Counted from the stretch's first letter, positions 54,930 to 63,838 are shown. The stretch: 64,000 bases of DNA from an uncultured Aquimarina sp. (GCA_947500845.1 CANMTP010000001.1:600088-664087), one strand, 5' to 3'. Made by a program: numbers and translations. The notes: generated by a model not told the origin, from the letters alone.

Positions 54930-55814
54930 ATGAATTATTATAGAATACTTTTACTAGTATGCTTTTTGGTAGTACAGACGGCTCCAGCTCAAACTGAAGA
55001 GGATCGTAGAGAAGCAGAGATTATTAACATCGAGAAAAGCATCGTGGCTAAACTTACTGGTCACGAACCCATAAAGGGTAAGAAAAAATTGACTAGTAGA
55101 TCAAGTAAATCGGAGAGAAAGATCGCAGCTGATTTTTTATTTGAGTCCTTAAAAGATGCTGGACTCAAGCCAGAGAGGCATACTTATAATGTGCAGGATA
55201 AGAAGAAAAATCAGTATAATGGAACAAATGTATTTGCCGAGATTCCTGCTACAAATGGTAGTGATGAATGGGTGATTATTTGTGCTCATTATGATACAGT
55301 TGAAAATAGCCCAGGCGCAGTACATAATGCTACCGGTGTTGCGATTGCATATTACGTTGCTAAGAAAATTGCCGAATTGCCCTCACGAAATAAAAATTTT
55401 ATGGTAGTGTTTTTTGATCATTGGAAGAGCAACATGATTGGAACAAGAATGTTTACCAAAAAATTACAAACCGATGGCTACAATATTCATTCTATGCATA
55501 GATCAGACTATATGGGATGGGATAATGATGAAGATCGAGCAATAGAGTTACTTGCTTCAAATCTAAGCCTGGAGTCTTTATACCGTATCGAATCACCGGT
55601 GCCAATTTATAAAAGAATAGTAGCTACTCCTGAGAGTAGATTCTTTTCTAACTTTGGATATGAGACGGTTACACTAACTGCAGAGCTCAAGAATGCAGAT
55701 AATTCTCCATTTGTGCGTCAAAGCGAGGATAAGTACACTACGGTTAACTTTAAGTATTTAGCTTCGACCACAGAGATTACATTCAAAGTTATGAGAGCAT
55801 TGGCTACTCAATAA
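54930..55814 (+). CDS. secreted M28-fold protein with degraded metal site (probable pseudo-peptidase)
   Basis: 294 residues from ATG 54930, which gives a compact signal peptide (MNYYRILLLVCFLVVQTAPAQ); the ATG at 54909 is possible. The M28 fold is clear: NVFAEIPATNGSDEWVIICAHYDTVENSPGAVHNATGVAIAYYVAKKI and FMVVFFDHWKSNMIGTRMF. Of the usual five metal ligands, His120 (AHYD) and perhaps Asp193 (HRSDYMG) remain, but the bridging Asp of GAxDN is His132, the Glu-Glu pair of FDGEE is Trp165-Lys166, and the final HTxEDT is R263-QSEDK. It is thus probably inactive as an aminopeptidase and may bind peptides or a partner instead. Intact reading frame, own promoter. Confidence 0.8.
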   Translation: MNYYRILLLVCFLVVQTAPAQTEEDRREAEIINIEKSIVAKLTGHEPIKGKKKLTSRSSKSERKIAADFLFESLKDAGLKPERHTYNVQDKKKNQYNGTNVFAEIPATNGSDEWVIICAHYDTVENSPGAVHNATGVAIAYYVAKKIAELPSRNKNFMVVFFDHWKSNMIGTRMFTKKLQTDGYNIHSMHRSDYMGWDNDEDRAIELLASNLSLESLYRIESPVPIYKRIVATPESRFFSNFGYETVTLTAELKNADNSPFVRQSEDKYTTVNFKYLASTTEITFKVMRALATQ

Positions 55815-55850
55815 TTTAAAGAAATAAGAAAGAAAAACTAGAAAGAGTTT

Positions 55851-57140
55851 TTATGTTAGTAAGAACTCTTTTAATTGTTTGTAACCCTTTATAGGTATGC
55901 TTCTCTTCTCTTTATTGATCACTTTTTGGATTTGAGAAGGTATATCAACAGTTGTATTCAAAGTATGTTCTACAACATCTAAAAACTTTACGGGATGTGC
56001 TGTTTCCAGGAAAATGCCATAATCTCTTCCATTTAGATCATGTTCTTTTAGTCCTAAATAACCAATTGCTCCATGTGGATCTGTGATGTAGCCAGTTTCC
56101 GTGTATATTTTTTTCATCGTCTTTTTGGTTTGGTAATCGTCAAAGCTATATGCTGAAAAAGAATTCTTAAGTTCTTCAAAATTATGATCAAAGAGTTTTT
56201 GAATTCTAATGAAGTTACTTGGATTGCCGACATCCATAGCATTAGAAATGGTTGCTTTAGAGGGCTTAGGATCATATTTCGAAGTTTTCAAATAGCGAAC
56301 TACTGTATCATTAACATTGGTAGATGCAACAAAATGTTTAACCGGTAATCCCAATTTTTGAGCAACGATACCAGCGCAGATATTTCCAAAATTGCCGCTC
56401 GGCACAGAAAAAACAATGTCCCTCCCTTTATTTTTGACTTGTTTATACGCAAACAAAAAATAAAATAATTGAGGTAGCCATCGGGCAATATTAATAGAGT
56501 TTGCAGATGTTAATTGCTTATGATCTGTTATGCTTGTATCCAAAAATGCAGTTTTCACCATCTCCTGGCAATCATCAAAAACTCCATCGACTTCTAATGC
56601 AGTAATATTATGGCCTAAAGTAGTGAGTTGTTTTTCTTGAATTTCACTTACTTTTCCGGTAGGATAAAGAATAACTACATCAACACCTTTTACTCCCAGA
56701 AATCCGTTGGCAACAGCACCACCAGTATCTCCAGAAGTTGCAACTAATACGGTAACGTGATTTTCGCTATTTCGATTAAAATATCCTAAACAGCGCGCCA
56801 TAAAACGTGCTCCAACATCTTTGAAGGCCATTGTTGGTCCATGAAACAACTCCAGAGTGCCTATATTTTCTTCAATTTGTACCACAGGAAAATCAAAGCT
56901 AAGTACATCTGTTAGAATTTCTCTTAATTTAGTTTCTGGAATCTCATCACCTATAAATTGTTTAATGGCCTCATACGCGATTTCTACATTATCGAGATTT
57001 TCGATGTTTTCAAAGAAAGATTTAGGTAAAGGAGTTATGTTTTCAGGAAAGTATAGACCTCTATCGGGAGCTAAGCCTTTGATGACAGCTTCAGAAAAAA
57101 CTACCTTAGGAGCGTTGTTGTTTAAACTGTAATATTGCAT
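55851..57140 (-). CDS. thrC: threonine synthase
   Basis: 429 residues, full length. MQYYSLNNNAPKVVFSEAVIKGLAPDRGLYFPE is the typical start; the PLP lysine is in ELFHGPTMAFKDVGARFMAR (about 103-122), then VATSGDTGGAVANGFLGV (about 134-151), SANSINIARWLPQLFYFLFAY and VFSVPSGNFGNICAGIVAQKLGLP. It converts O-phosphohomoserine to threonine. Last gene of thrA-thrB-ridA-like-thrC, 22 bases after the RidA-family gene. Confidence 0.97.
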   Translation of the reverse strand: MQYYSLNNNAPKVVFSEAVIKGLAPDRGLYFPENITPLPKSFFENIENLDNVEIAYEAIKQFIGDEIPETKLREILTDVLSFDFPVVQIEENIGTLELFHGPTMAFKDVGARFMARCLGYFNRNSENHVTVLVATSGDTGGAVANGFLGVKGVDVVILYPTGKVSEIQEKQLTTLGHNITALEVDGVFDDCQEMVKTAFLDTSITDHKQLTSANSINIARWLPQLFYFLFAYKQVKNKGRDIVFSVPSGNFGNICAGIVAQKLGLPVKHFVASTNVNDTVVRYLKTSKYDPKPSKATISNAMDVGNPSNFIRIQKLFDHNFEELKNSFSAYSFDDYQTKKTMKKIYTETGYITDPHGAIGYLGLKEHDLNGRDYGIFLETAHPVKFLDVVEHTLNTTVDIPSQIQKVINKEKRSIPIKGYKQLKEFLLT

Positions 57141-57162
57141 TATTTTAAATTCTTATTCTTAA

Positions 57163-57525
57163 TTATACGATAGCAGAAAATTCTATTTCTACCAAAATTT
57201 CTGGAGAAATCAATTTTGAGACCTCTACCATAGTTGCTGCAGGTTTTATATTTCTAAAATATTCACCATGCGCCTTACCTATTTTTTCCCAATTTGAAAT
57301 GTTAGTACAGTATATTCTTGTTCTTACTACATTACTTAAGTCGGCATCAAGTTCTTTTAGTGCTCTTTCTGCGATTTTAATAATCTCAATAGTTTGTTCG
57401 TATTCATCTTCTCCTTTTGCTGTTGTGCCTGCTATTTCTATAATGTGACCCACTTTGATAGCTCTAGAATATCCTACAATATCTTCCCATGGAGCTCCAC
57501 TAGATATTTTTTTTATTTCTGTCAT
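57163..57525 (-). CDS. RidA-family protein without the catalytic arginine
   Basis: 120 residues with the whole RidA-like chain: SRAIKVGHIIEIAGTTAKGED, ALKELDADLSNVVRTRIYCTNISNWEKIGKAHGEYF and KPAATMVEVSKLISPEILVEIEFSAIV. The arginine that RidA uses to deaminate 2-aminoacrylate (Arg105 in the E. coli protein, PARSCVEV) is Ala97 here (PAATMVEV), so it belongs to a non-RidA subgroup and its imine deaminase activity is doubtful. It lies between thrB (4 bases) and thrC (22 bases), inside the threonine operon, which suggests a function tied to that pathway. Confidence 0.88.
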   Translation of the reverse strand: MTEIKKISSGAPWEDIVGYSRAIKVGHIIEIAGTTAKGEDEYEQTIEIIKIAERALKELDADLSNVVRTRIYCTNISNWEKIGKAHGEYFRNIKPAATMVEVSKLISPEILVEIEFSAIV

Positions 57526-57529
57526 CTTG

Positions 57530-58456
57530 TTAGCTTAAAATTTTGATGCCTTGATTATTAATTTTTGATACATGAATGTCAAATTCAAGCCCTGTTTTTC
57601 CATACACGTCTCGTATTGCTTCTGCAACAAGACTTGCTATTTTTTCTCCTTTACTGAGTGCAAAAATTGAAGGGCCTGAACCTGAAATACCGCATCCTAA
57701 AGCTCCTTTTGAAAGAGCCGTTTCTTTTACTGCATCAAATTCTGGAATCAATATAGATCTTAAGGGTTCAATGAGTACATCTTCTAAACTTCGACCAATG
57801 AGTTGGTAGTTATTAGTATATAAGCCTGCTATGAATCCTCCTAAATTTCCCCATTGTTGAATTGCCTTTTTTAACGAAACTCTATGTTTGATTACTGACC
57901 TTGAATCTGATGTTTTAACTTCAATTTGAGGATGTATTACAGTTATCATTAAATCTTCTGGGGTGTTCAATTTAATTACGTCTAAAGGTTCATAACTACG
58001 TACTAGCGTAAAACCACCCAGAAGGGCAGGGGCTACATTATCTGCATGAGCATTGCCGCTGGCTAATTTTTCTCCTTCCATCGCGAAGGATATCAGTTCA
58101 TGATTTGTAAAAGGGCTGTTTAGTAAACGGTTTACGGCCCAGACTGCACCAGCACTGCTGGCTGCACTACTTCCGATACCACTTCCGGCTTTAATATTTT
58201 TATAGATTTCGATATTTACACCAACCTCTTTATTGTACTTTTTTAATAAAGCTTTGGTCGCAACTCCAGCAACATTTTTATTAGATTCTAAAGGAAGATT
58301 GGCACCTTCAATCTTCGTTATCTTCACTTCTGGATCTGGAGTCAGAGAGACTACCATTTCATCTCCTACTGTATCGAGACAACATCCTAAAACGTCAAAT
58401 CCACATGAAAGATTAGCAACGGTTGCCGGCGCAAATATTCTTAGACTTTTATTCAT
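57530..58456 (-). CDS. thrB: homoserine kinase
   Basis: 308 residues of the GHMP kinase family. The ATP loop is KAGSGIGSSAASSAGAVWAVNRLL (about 90-113); N-terminal SLRIFAPATVANLSCGFDVLGCCLD (about 4-28) and the C-terminal GALGCGISGSGPSIFALSKGEK (about 252-273) are typical. It phosphorylates homoserine to O-phosphohomoserine for thrC. It follows thrA by 8 bases. Confidence 0.97.
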   Translation of the reverse strand: MNKSLRIFAPATVANLSCGFDVLGCCLDTVGDEMVVSLTPDPEVKITKIEGANLPLESNKNVAGVATKALLKKYNKEVGVNIEIYKNIKAGSGIGSSAASSAGAVWAVNRLLNSPFTNHELISFAMEGEKLASGNAHADNVAPALLGGFTLVRSYEPLDVIKLNTPEDLMITVIHPQIEVKTSDSRSVIKHRVSLKKAIQQWGNLGGFIAGLYTNNYQLIGRSLEDVLIEPLRSILIPEFDAVKETALSKGALGCGISGSGPSIFALSKGEKIASLVAEAIRDVYGKTGLEFDIHVSKINNQGIKILS

Positions 58457-58464
58457 GTTACTTT

Positions 58465-60909
58465 TTATTTTTCCCCAATTCTAATAATGTCTGCAAAGAT
58501 ACCGGATGCCGTTACATCGGCACCCGCACCTGCACCTTTCACTATCAAAGGTTGTTCTGGATATCGATCTGTAAAAAATAATACAATATTATCACTTCCT
58601 TCGAGATTATAAAAAGGATGCTCTGCCGGGATATGTTGTAATCCTACCTTTGCTTTTCCATTTTCGTATTGAGCAACATATTTTAATCGACAGTCTTTTT
58701 TATGGGCCTCATTTAAAATTTCATTAAAATGAGATTCGTGTTTTTTTAAAGAATCAAAGAAATCTTTTACACTAGTAGTTTCAAGACTTTCTTGTGGTAA
58801 AAAAGATTCATTTTCGATATCATCGAGTTCCATTATCCTCCCACTTTCTCGAGAAAGAATTAATATCTTACGAGCCACATCAACACCGCTCAAATCTATT
58901 TTTGGATCTGGCTCAGTATATCCTTCTTGTTGTGCTTGTTTTACAATATCATAAAAAGTCACACCTTCTTTATACTTGTTGAATACAAAGTTAAGACTAC
59001 CTGATAATACGGCTTGTATTTTGTGAATGTTATCTCCGGAAGCAATTAAATTATTAAGTGTATCGATAATCGGTAAACCTGCACCAACATTAGTTTCATA
59101 CAAAAATGAGACATTAAATTTACGAGAAAGATCTTGTAGCTCTTCATAATTACTGTATTCATCAGCACATGCAATTTTATTACAGGTAACTACGGCCATA
59201 CTCTCTGCTAGATAATGTTTATAAATTTTAGCGATATCTGGATTTGCAGTATTGTCAACGAAAATAGAGTTTCGGAGGTTCATCTCTTTGGCTTGATTAA
59301 AAAAATCCTGAGCATTGGCTTTTTTTCCTGTATTTAATTTTTCCTGCCATTCTTGCAAATCAATTCCGTTTTCATCAAAAAACATTTTTTTGGAATTTGA
59401 TAATCCTACAATCCTAATTTTAAGTCTTAATTTATCTTTTAGATATATTTTTTGTTGCTCTAATTGACTGAGAAGCTTACTTCCTACATTTCCAACTCCG
59501 GTAACAAATAAATTGAGTTGTTTTGTTTTTACTTCGAAAAATCGTTCATGTAAGGTATTTAATGCTTTTTTGATATCTTTTTTTTCTATTATTACAGAGA
59601 TGTTCTTTTCTGAAGCGCCCTGGGCAATCGCTCTAATATTAACGTTATTTTTTCCGAGGGTACTAAACATTTTACCACTAAGTCCTTGATGATGATACAT
59701 ATTATCTCCAACTAGAGCTACGATCGCATTATCATTTTCAATTTTAACGGGCTCTAACTTGCGTTTAGAAATTTCAAATTCGAATGTAGTATCCAAAATT
59801 GTTTTTGCTTTTATGGCATCTGATGCTTCAATAGCAAGGCAAATAGAATGTTCTGAGGACGCCTGAGTGATTAGAATAACATTAATATTTTCTAGGAAAA
59901 GTGCTTCGAACAATCTTTTAGAAAAGCCTGGAATACCTACCATTCCGCTTCCTTCAAGAGAAATGATAGTTATATTATCAATATGACTAATTCCTGTTAC
60001 AGGTGTTTTTCTATCGGATACATTCCTGGTGATTAATGTACCTTTATCTTGGGGAGCAAAGGTGTTTTTTATTAAAATAGGGATATTTCTATCGAGTACT
60101 GGATGAATGGTAGGTGGGTAGATCACTTTGGCACCAAAATGAGAAAGTTCCATTGCTTCTTGATAGGAGATGTGGTCTACAGGTTTTGCCTGTTTTACTA
60201 GTTTTGGATTGGCCGTATACATACCGCTAACATCAGTCCAGATCTGTAATTCTTCTGCGTCTATTGCTGCTGCAAGGATAGCAGCAGTAAAGTCTGAGCC
60301 TCCTCTACCTAGAGTGGTAGGTTCTCCATTTTGTGTTCTGGCAACAAAACCGGGAAAAAGGCTTATTTTGTTTTTATTATCCTTTGCAAATGCCTTAATT
60401 CTACTATTAGTTTCTATGTAATCAATTGCAACTTTAGAATTTATGGTTTTAACGATGAGATCTCTAGAATCTTTTAATCCGATATCTAATCCTTTTACTT
60501 TAGCAGCTTCAGCAATGATATATGAAGAAAGTAATTCTCCGAAACTTGAGATTACTGCGGCCGTTTTTTCAGACAACTCACTTAATAAAAACACCCCTTC
60601 ACAAAGAGATTCTAAGACATTGAGCTCTGATTTCACCTTACTAATTATAGCGCTTTGTGATATCACTGGAATAAGATTTTTGACAGCATCCAGATGTCTT
60701 TTTTCTATTTCGGCAAGTGTTTTTTTATAGTTTTCATTATTTGTAGAAGCTTCTGTGCCAGCTTGTAATAGTAGATCGGTAACTCCACCCATGGCAGAAA
60801 CTACTACATAAAGAGACTTCGTTTTGGATTGCTCCTTTATGATGTTGATTACATTTTCTATTGTTGTTGCGTTTGCAACCGAAGAACCTCCAAATTTAAG
60901 AACGTTCAT
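58465..60909 (-). CDS. thrA: bifunctional aspartokinase / homoserine dehydrogenase
   Basis: 814 residues. Aspartokinase at about 1-290 (MNVLKFGGSSVANA; TLGRGGSDFTAAILAAAIDAEELQIWTDVSGMYTANPKLV), paired ACT regulatory domains at about 310-460 (ISLEGSGMVGIPGFSKRLFEAL, ALVGDNMYHHQGLSGKMFSTLGKNNVNIRAIAQGASEKNISVII), then homoserine dehydrogenase from about 465 (NLFVTGVGNVGSKLLSQLEQQK; YETNVGAGLPIIDTLNNLIASGD; GSLNFVFNKYKEG). It phosphorylates aspartate and reduces aspartate semialdehyde to homoserine. Threonine inhibition through the ACT domains is usual. First structural gene of the thr operon, 98 bases after the leader peptide stop. Confidence 0.97.
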   Translation of the reverse strand: MNVLKFGGSSVANATTIENVINIIKEQSKTKSLYVVVSAMGGVTDLLLQAGTEASTNNENYKKTLAEIEKRHLDAVKNLIPVISQSAIISKVKSELNVLESLCEGVFLLSELSEKTAAVISSFGELLSSYIIAEAAKVKGLDIGLKDSRDLIVKTINSKVAIDYIETNSRIKAFAKDNKNKISLFPGFVARTQNGEPTTLGRGGSDFTAAILAAAIDAEELQIWTDVSGMYTANPKLVKQAKPVDHISYQEAMELSHFGAKVIYPPTIHPVLDRNIPILIKNTFAPQDKGTLITRNVSDRKTPVTGISHIDNITIISLEGSGMVGIPGFSKRLFEALFLENINVILITQASSEHSICLAIEASDAIKAKTILDTTFEFEISKRKLEPVKIENDNAIVALVGDNMYHHQGLSGKMFSTLGKNNVNIRAIAQGASEKNISVIIEKKDIKKALNTLHERFFEVKTKQLNLFVTGVGNVGSKLLSQLEQQKIYLKDKLRLKIRIVGLSNSKKMFFDENGIDLQEWQEKLNTGKKANAQDFFNQAKEMNLRNSIFVDNTANPDIAKIYKHYLAESMAVVTCNKIACADEYSNYEELQDLSRKFNVSFLYETNVGAGLPIIDTLNNLIASGDNIHKIQAVLSGSLNFVFNKYKEGVTFYDIVKQAQQEGYTEPDPKIDLSGVDVARKILILSRESGRIMELDDIENESFLPQESLETTSVKDFFDSLKKHESHFNEILNEAHKKDCRLKYVAQYENGKAKVGLQHIPAEHPFYNLEGSDNIVLFFTDRYPEQPLIVKGAGAGADVTASGIFADIIRIGEK

Positions 60910-60941
60910 AGTATTTTTTTAAATTGAAATTAATGATAAAG

Positions 60942-60977
60942 CATAGTTTCGGTAGCTTTTGGTCTTCATAAACTACG
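60942..60977 (-). promoter_or_regulatory. candidate attenuator hairpin between the thr leader peptide and thrA
   Basis: On the minus-strand RNA, CGUAGUUU (60977-60970) can pair with AAACUAUG (60949-60942), eight pairs with one G-U, around a 20-base loop, followed by CUUUAUCAUUAAUUU. A second small helix (ACCC-UUAG-GGGU) lies at the end of the leader coding region near 61011-61022. The U tract is poor, so which fold acts as terminator is uncertain. Confidence 0.35.
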
Positions 60978-61007
60978 TACTTTTTCCGATGGTGATATAC
61001 AAGTGAA

Positions 61008-61118
61008 TTAACCCCTAAGGGTAATAATAGTTGTAGTAACCGTAATAGAAGTGATCCCAGACACAGTAATTGTTCCTAAGGTGATCAATAAAGCCGAGAT
61101 GAAAACGGTACTAAACAT
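61008..61118 (-). CDS. thrL: threonine operon leader peptide (Thr/Ile-rich)
   Basis: A 36-codon open frame, ATG at 61118 to TAA at 61008, directly upstream of thrA on the same strand. It contains 10 Thr and 7 Ile residues plus 3 Val; the last third includes ITVTTTIITL, with the run of Thr/Ile codons just ahead of the stop. Composition and place are those of the enterobacterial thrL peptide, which controls the thr operon by ribosome stalling when charged tRNA-Thr or tRNA-Ile is scarce. A -7 box, TACATTTG, lies 22 bases upstream. All Thr codon types are used (ACC, ACA, ACT, ACG). Confidence 0.75.
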   Translation of the reverse strand: MFSTVFISALLITLGTITVSGITSITVTTTIITLRG

Positions 61119-61140
61119 TAGTTTGCTCTATAACATGGAT

Positions 61141-61148
61141 CAAATGTA
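61141..61148 (-). promoter_or_regulatory. -7 box of the thr operon promoter
   Basis: TACATTTG on the minus strand matches TAnnTTTG. The predicted start near 61134 lies about 15 bases before the leader peptide ATG. A TTTTC about 20 bases further upstream may stand in for the -33 TTTG. The remaining part of this 342-base gap up to 61251 belongs to the divergent nnrDE promoter (a TTTG at 61196-61199 is a possible -33 box). Confidence 0.6.
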
Positions 61149-61251
61149 TAATTTTTTATTTTTAGAGAAAATTAAATCAGTACAATACTTAAACTTTTGT
61201 TAATTCAATAACATATAACTTATTTCGTTGTAAAATTCCTAAAAATATCAA

Positions 61252-62787
61252 ATGAAAATACTATCTGTGCAACAAATGCGAATGGCTGACGAAGCTACCA
61301 TTACTTCAGAAAAAATAAGCTCATTAGAATTAATGGAGAGAGCGGCTACAAAAGTATTTGATTTACTTCATAATCGTTTGCAAGGAACACCTATACCCAT
61401 ACATGTTTTTTGTGGGATTGGAAATAATGGCGGGGATGGTTTGGTGATATCTCGATTATTAGAAAAACATGGATATCATGTGCGAACTTATATAGTGAAT
61501 TTTAGTGATAACAGGTCAAAAGATTTTTTGGCTAATTATGATAGACTTAAAGATGTTGCGAGTGAATGGCCCGTACAGTTGAAATCAAAACAAGATTTCC
61601 CGACTCTTTTAGATCAGGATATTGTCATCGATGCCATTTTTGGGATAGGCCTTAACAGACCGCTCGTACCATGGGTTGCAACATTGATAAAGCACATTAA
61701 CAAATCAAAATGCTTTACGGTTTCGGTAGATATTCCTTCGGGTTTGTATGCAGATAAAATTCCAGATGATCCCGAAAGTGTTATATATTCTGATGTTACC
61801 GTTACATTTCAATTGCCAAAATTGGTTTTCTTTTTACCACAAACAGGAATATATGCCAGGGATATCGAGATTGTTGATATTGGGTTAAATCGTGAATTCC
61901 TGCAACAAAGTCCGGGAATAGCAGAATTAATTGGTAAAAATGAAGTTTTACCCTTGTATCGTTCTCGGTTCAAATATAGTCATAAAGGAACCTATGGTCA
62001 TAGTGTACTGGTAGGGGGGAGTTATGGTAAAATAGGAAGTGTTGTTTTAGCCACTGAAGCAGCCTTGAAAACCGGGTCAGGTTTAGCTACTGCTTATGTG
62101 CCCGAATGTGGTTACGCTATAGTACAAACTGCCGTGCCAGAAGCTATGGTTATAACGGATGATGACGATGAGCTATCAGAAATAGATTTGGATTTTAAGC
62201 CATCTGCCGTAGGAATAGGAATAGGACTGGGAACGAATGAAAAGACGATAAAAGCTTTTAGTAATTTTTTAAAAAATAATACTTCGCCTATTGTAATAGA
62301 TGCAGACGGCATCAATATTCTGGCAAAACATCCAAAACTGCTTGAAAACCTTACAACTCAAACAATAATAACTCCGCATCCCAAAGAATTAGAAAGATTA
62401 ATCGGGAGATGGAAAGATGATTTTGATAAATTGAATAAGACCATAGAATTTTCTAAGAGACATGATTGTATTGTTGTTATTAAAGGAGCCAATTCTATAA
62501 CGGTTTACAAGGACCAGTTGTATATAAACACTACCGGAAACCCTGGAATGGCTACTGCCGGAAGTGGTGACGTACTTACAGGAATAATTACCGGTTTATT
62601 ATCACAAGGGTATAGTCCTTTACATGCAGCCGTATTTGGTGTTTATTTACATGGTAGTGCAGGAGATGAAGCAGCTCATCAAACTGGTTTTGAAGCCGTA
62701 GTGGCGGGGGATATTGTTGCTAATATAGGAACTGCTTTTCTAGAGTTGTTTAAGCAACGATCAATTCCTGATAAAAAGTCGTCTTAG
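61252..62787 (+). CDS. nnrDE: bifunctional NAD(P)H-hydrate epimerase / ADP-dependent NAD(P)H-hydrate dehydratase
   Basis: 511 residues. N-terminal YjeF_N epimerase domain at about 1-215 (MKILSVQQMRMADEATI; HVFCGIGNNGGDGLVISRLLEKHGYHV; DIVIDAIFGIGLNRPL; SVDIPSGLYAD) and C-terminal ribokinase-like dehydratase domain at about 230-505 (GTYGHSVLVGGSYGKIGSVVLATEAALKTGSGLAT; ITPHPKELERL; TTGNPGMATAGSGDVLTGIITGLL). It repairs damaged NADH/NADPH hydrates using ADP. Divergent from the thr operon. Confidence 0.97.
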   Translation: MKILSVQQMRMADEATITSEKISSLELMERAATKVFDLLHNRLQGTPIPIHVFCGIGNNGGDGLVISRLLEKHGYHVRTYIVNFSDNRSKDFLANYDRLKDVASEWPVQLKSKQDFPTLLDQDIVIDAIFGIGLNRPLVPWVATLIKHINKSKCFTVSVDIPSGLYADKIPDDPESVIYSDVTVTFQLPKLVFFLPQTGIYARDIEIVDIGLNREFLQQSPGIAELIGKNEVLPLYRSRFKYSHKGTYGHSVLVGGSYGKIGSVVLATEAALKTGSGLATAYVPECGYAIVQTAVPEAMVITDDDDELSEIDLDFKPSAVGIGIGLGTNEKTIKAFSNFLKNNTSPIVIDADGINILAKHPKLLENLTTQTIITPHPKELERLIGRWKDDFDKLNKTIEFSKRHDCIVVIKGANSITVYKDQLYINTTGNPGMATAGSGDVLTGIITGLLSQGYSPLHAAVFGVYLHGSAGDEAAHQTGFEAVVAGDIVANIGTAFLELFKQRSIPDKKSS

Positions 62788-62886
62788 TAACAGTAAATAT
62801 TGTAAGTATTCATACAATTTTGTATGCTTTTTAGAGTTATTTTCGTAGTGATGAAATTTATTTACGTATAACTTAAAAGCAGAATA

Positions 62887-63749
62887 ATGATAAGAAGAAT
62901 TTTAATGGCGACCATAGCCGTTATGGCTGTGTTAATAGTATCGTGCTCAAGCGATGACGGGCCGCCAGTGGCTACATTAGAATTAGAAACAATAGGATTG
63001 GAACCACATATCAAGGATGGATTATTGTAGACGGCCAAGCCGTACCTACAGACAAATTTACTGATCCTTCTGGAACTGTACGTTTAAATGTACTTGAAGC
63101 AGATCTTGAGGCAGCATCACAATTTATTGTAACTATTGAACCTCGAGGGGATAATGACAATAGTCCCTCAGATGCCAAAATTTTAGCAGGAAATTTCAAT
63201 GGGACATCGGCTCAACTTGTTTTTCAAACCGTTGTAGCAGATGTTTCTAATGTATCAGGACAATTTTACCTTGACACACCAACCGATGATGTAAATGACT
63301 TAGATAATGGAAATGACGAATTTGGAGTTTGGTTTAGGGAAGGAACAGATGCTCCCGGATTATCTTTACCAGAGCTTGCGACAGGTTGGCGATACGAAGG
63401 ATGGGTAGATTTTGGAAATAAAACTTTATCTACGGGTACTTTTTCAAAAGTCGATGCAACAGATGACGGAAATTTCTTCAAAGGTTCTGGAGGAACTGTA
63501 CCTCAATTCCCGGGAGAAGATTTTTTGGTATTACCTAGTCAAATTCCATTGACAGGCATAACTTTACCTGCAGAAGTTACTAGCAAAAGAGTGTTTATTA
63601 CTATAGAACCTTTTCAGGATAATGATCCAGAACCATTTTTTATAGAACCGCTTAGTGCAACAGCAGGTATTACTACTGGCCCTGCAAATCCTGTAATAAT
63701 GTCGATTGATAACGCTATGCCATCGGGAAGAGCAACAAGACCTAATTAG
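62887..63749 (+). pseudogene. lipoprotein with anti-sigma-K (RskA)-like domain, frameshifted near its N-terminus
   Basis: An ATG at 62887 starts a lipoprotein signal (MIRRILMATIAVMAVLIVSCSSDD, lipobox IVSC) that ends at a TAG at 63028. From about 62994 another frame takes over and stays open to a TAG at 63747: GTTYQGWIIVDGQAV, GTVRLNVLEADLEAASQFIVTIEPRGDND, FGVWFREGTDAPGLSLPEL, WRYEGWVDFGNKTLSTGTFSKV and VFITIEPFQDNDPEPFFIEPL. The YQGWIIVDG and ASQFIVTIEPRGD patterns recall anti-sigma-K-like domains. One base appears lost around 62991-62999. Joined, it would be about 285 residues. It is either a recent pseudogene or an assembly error, since the long second frame shows no further damage. Confidence 0.75.
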
Positions 63750-63806
63750 AATGTTACAAACAAACTAAATTTCAGGTTGAAAAGAACATAGTGACAAATC
63801 ATATAG

Positions 63807-63838
63807 AGGCCTTTCATTAATATGGAAGGTCTTTTTTT
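63807..63838 (+). terminator. rho-independent terminator after the RskA-like gene
   Basis: AGGCCTTTC (63807-63815) pairs with GGAAGGTCT (63824-63832), nine pairs with two G-U, around an eight-base loop, followed by seven T residues. The rest of the window to 64000 holds no gene that I can support. Confidence 0.75.
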
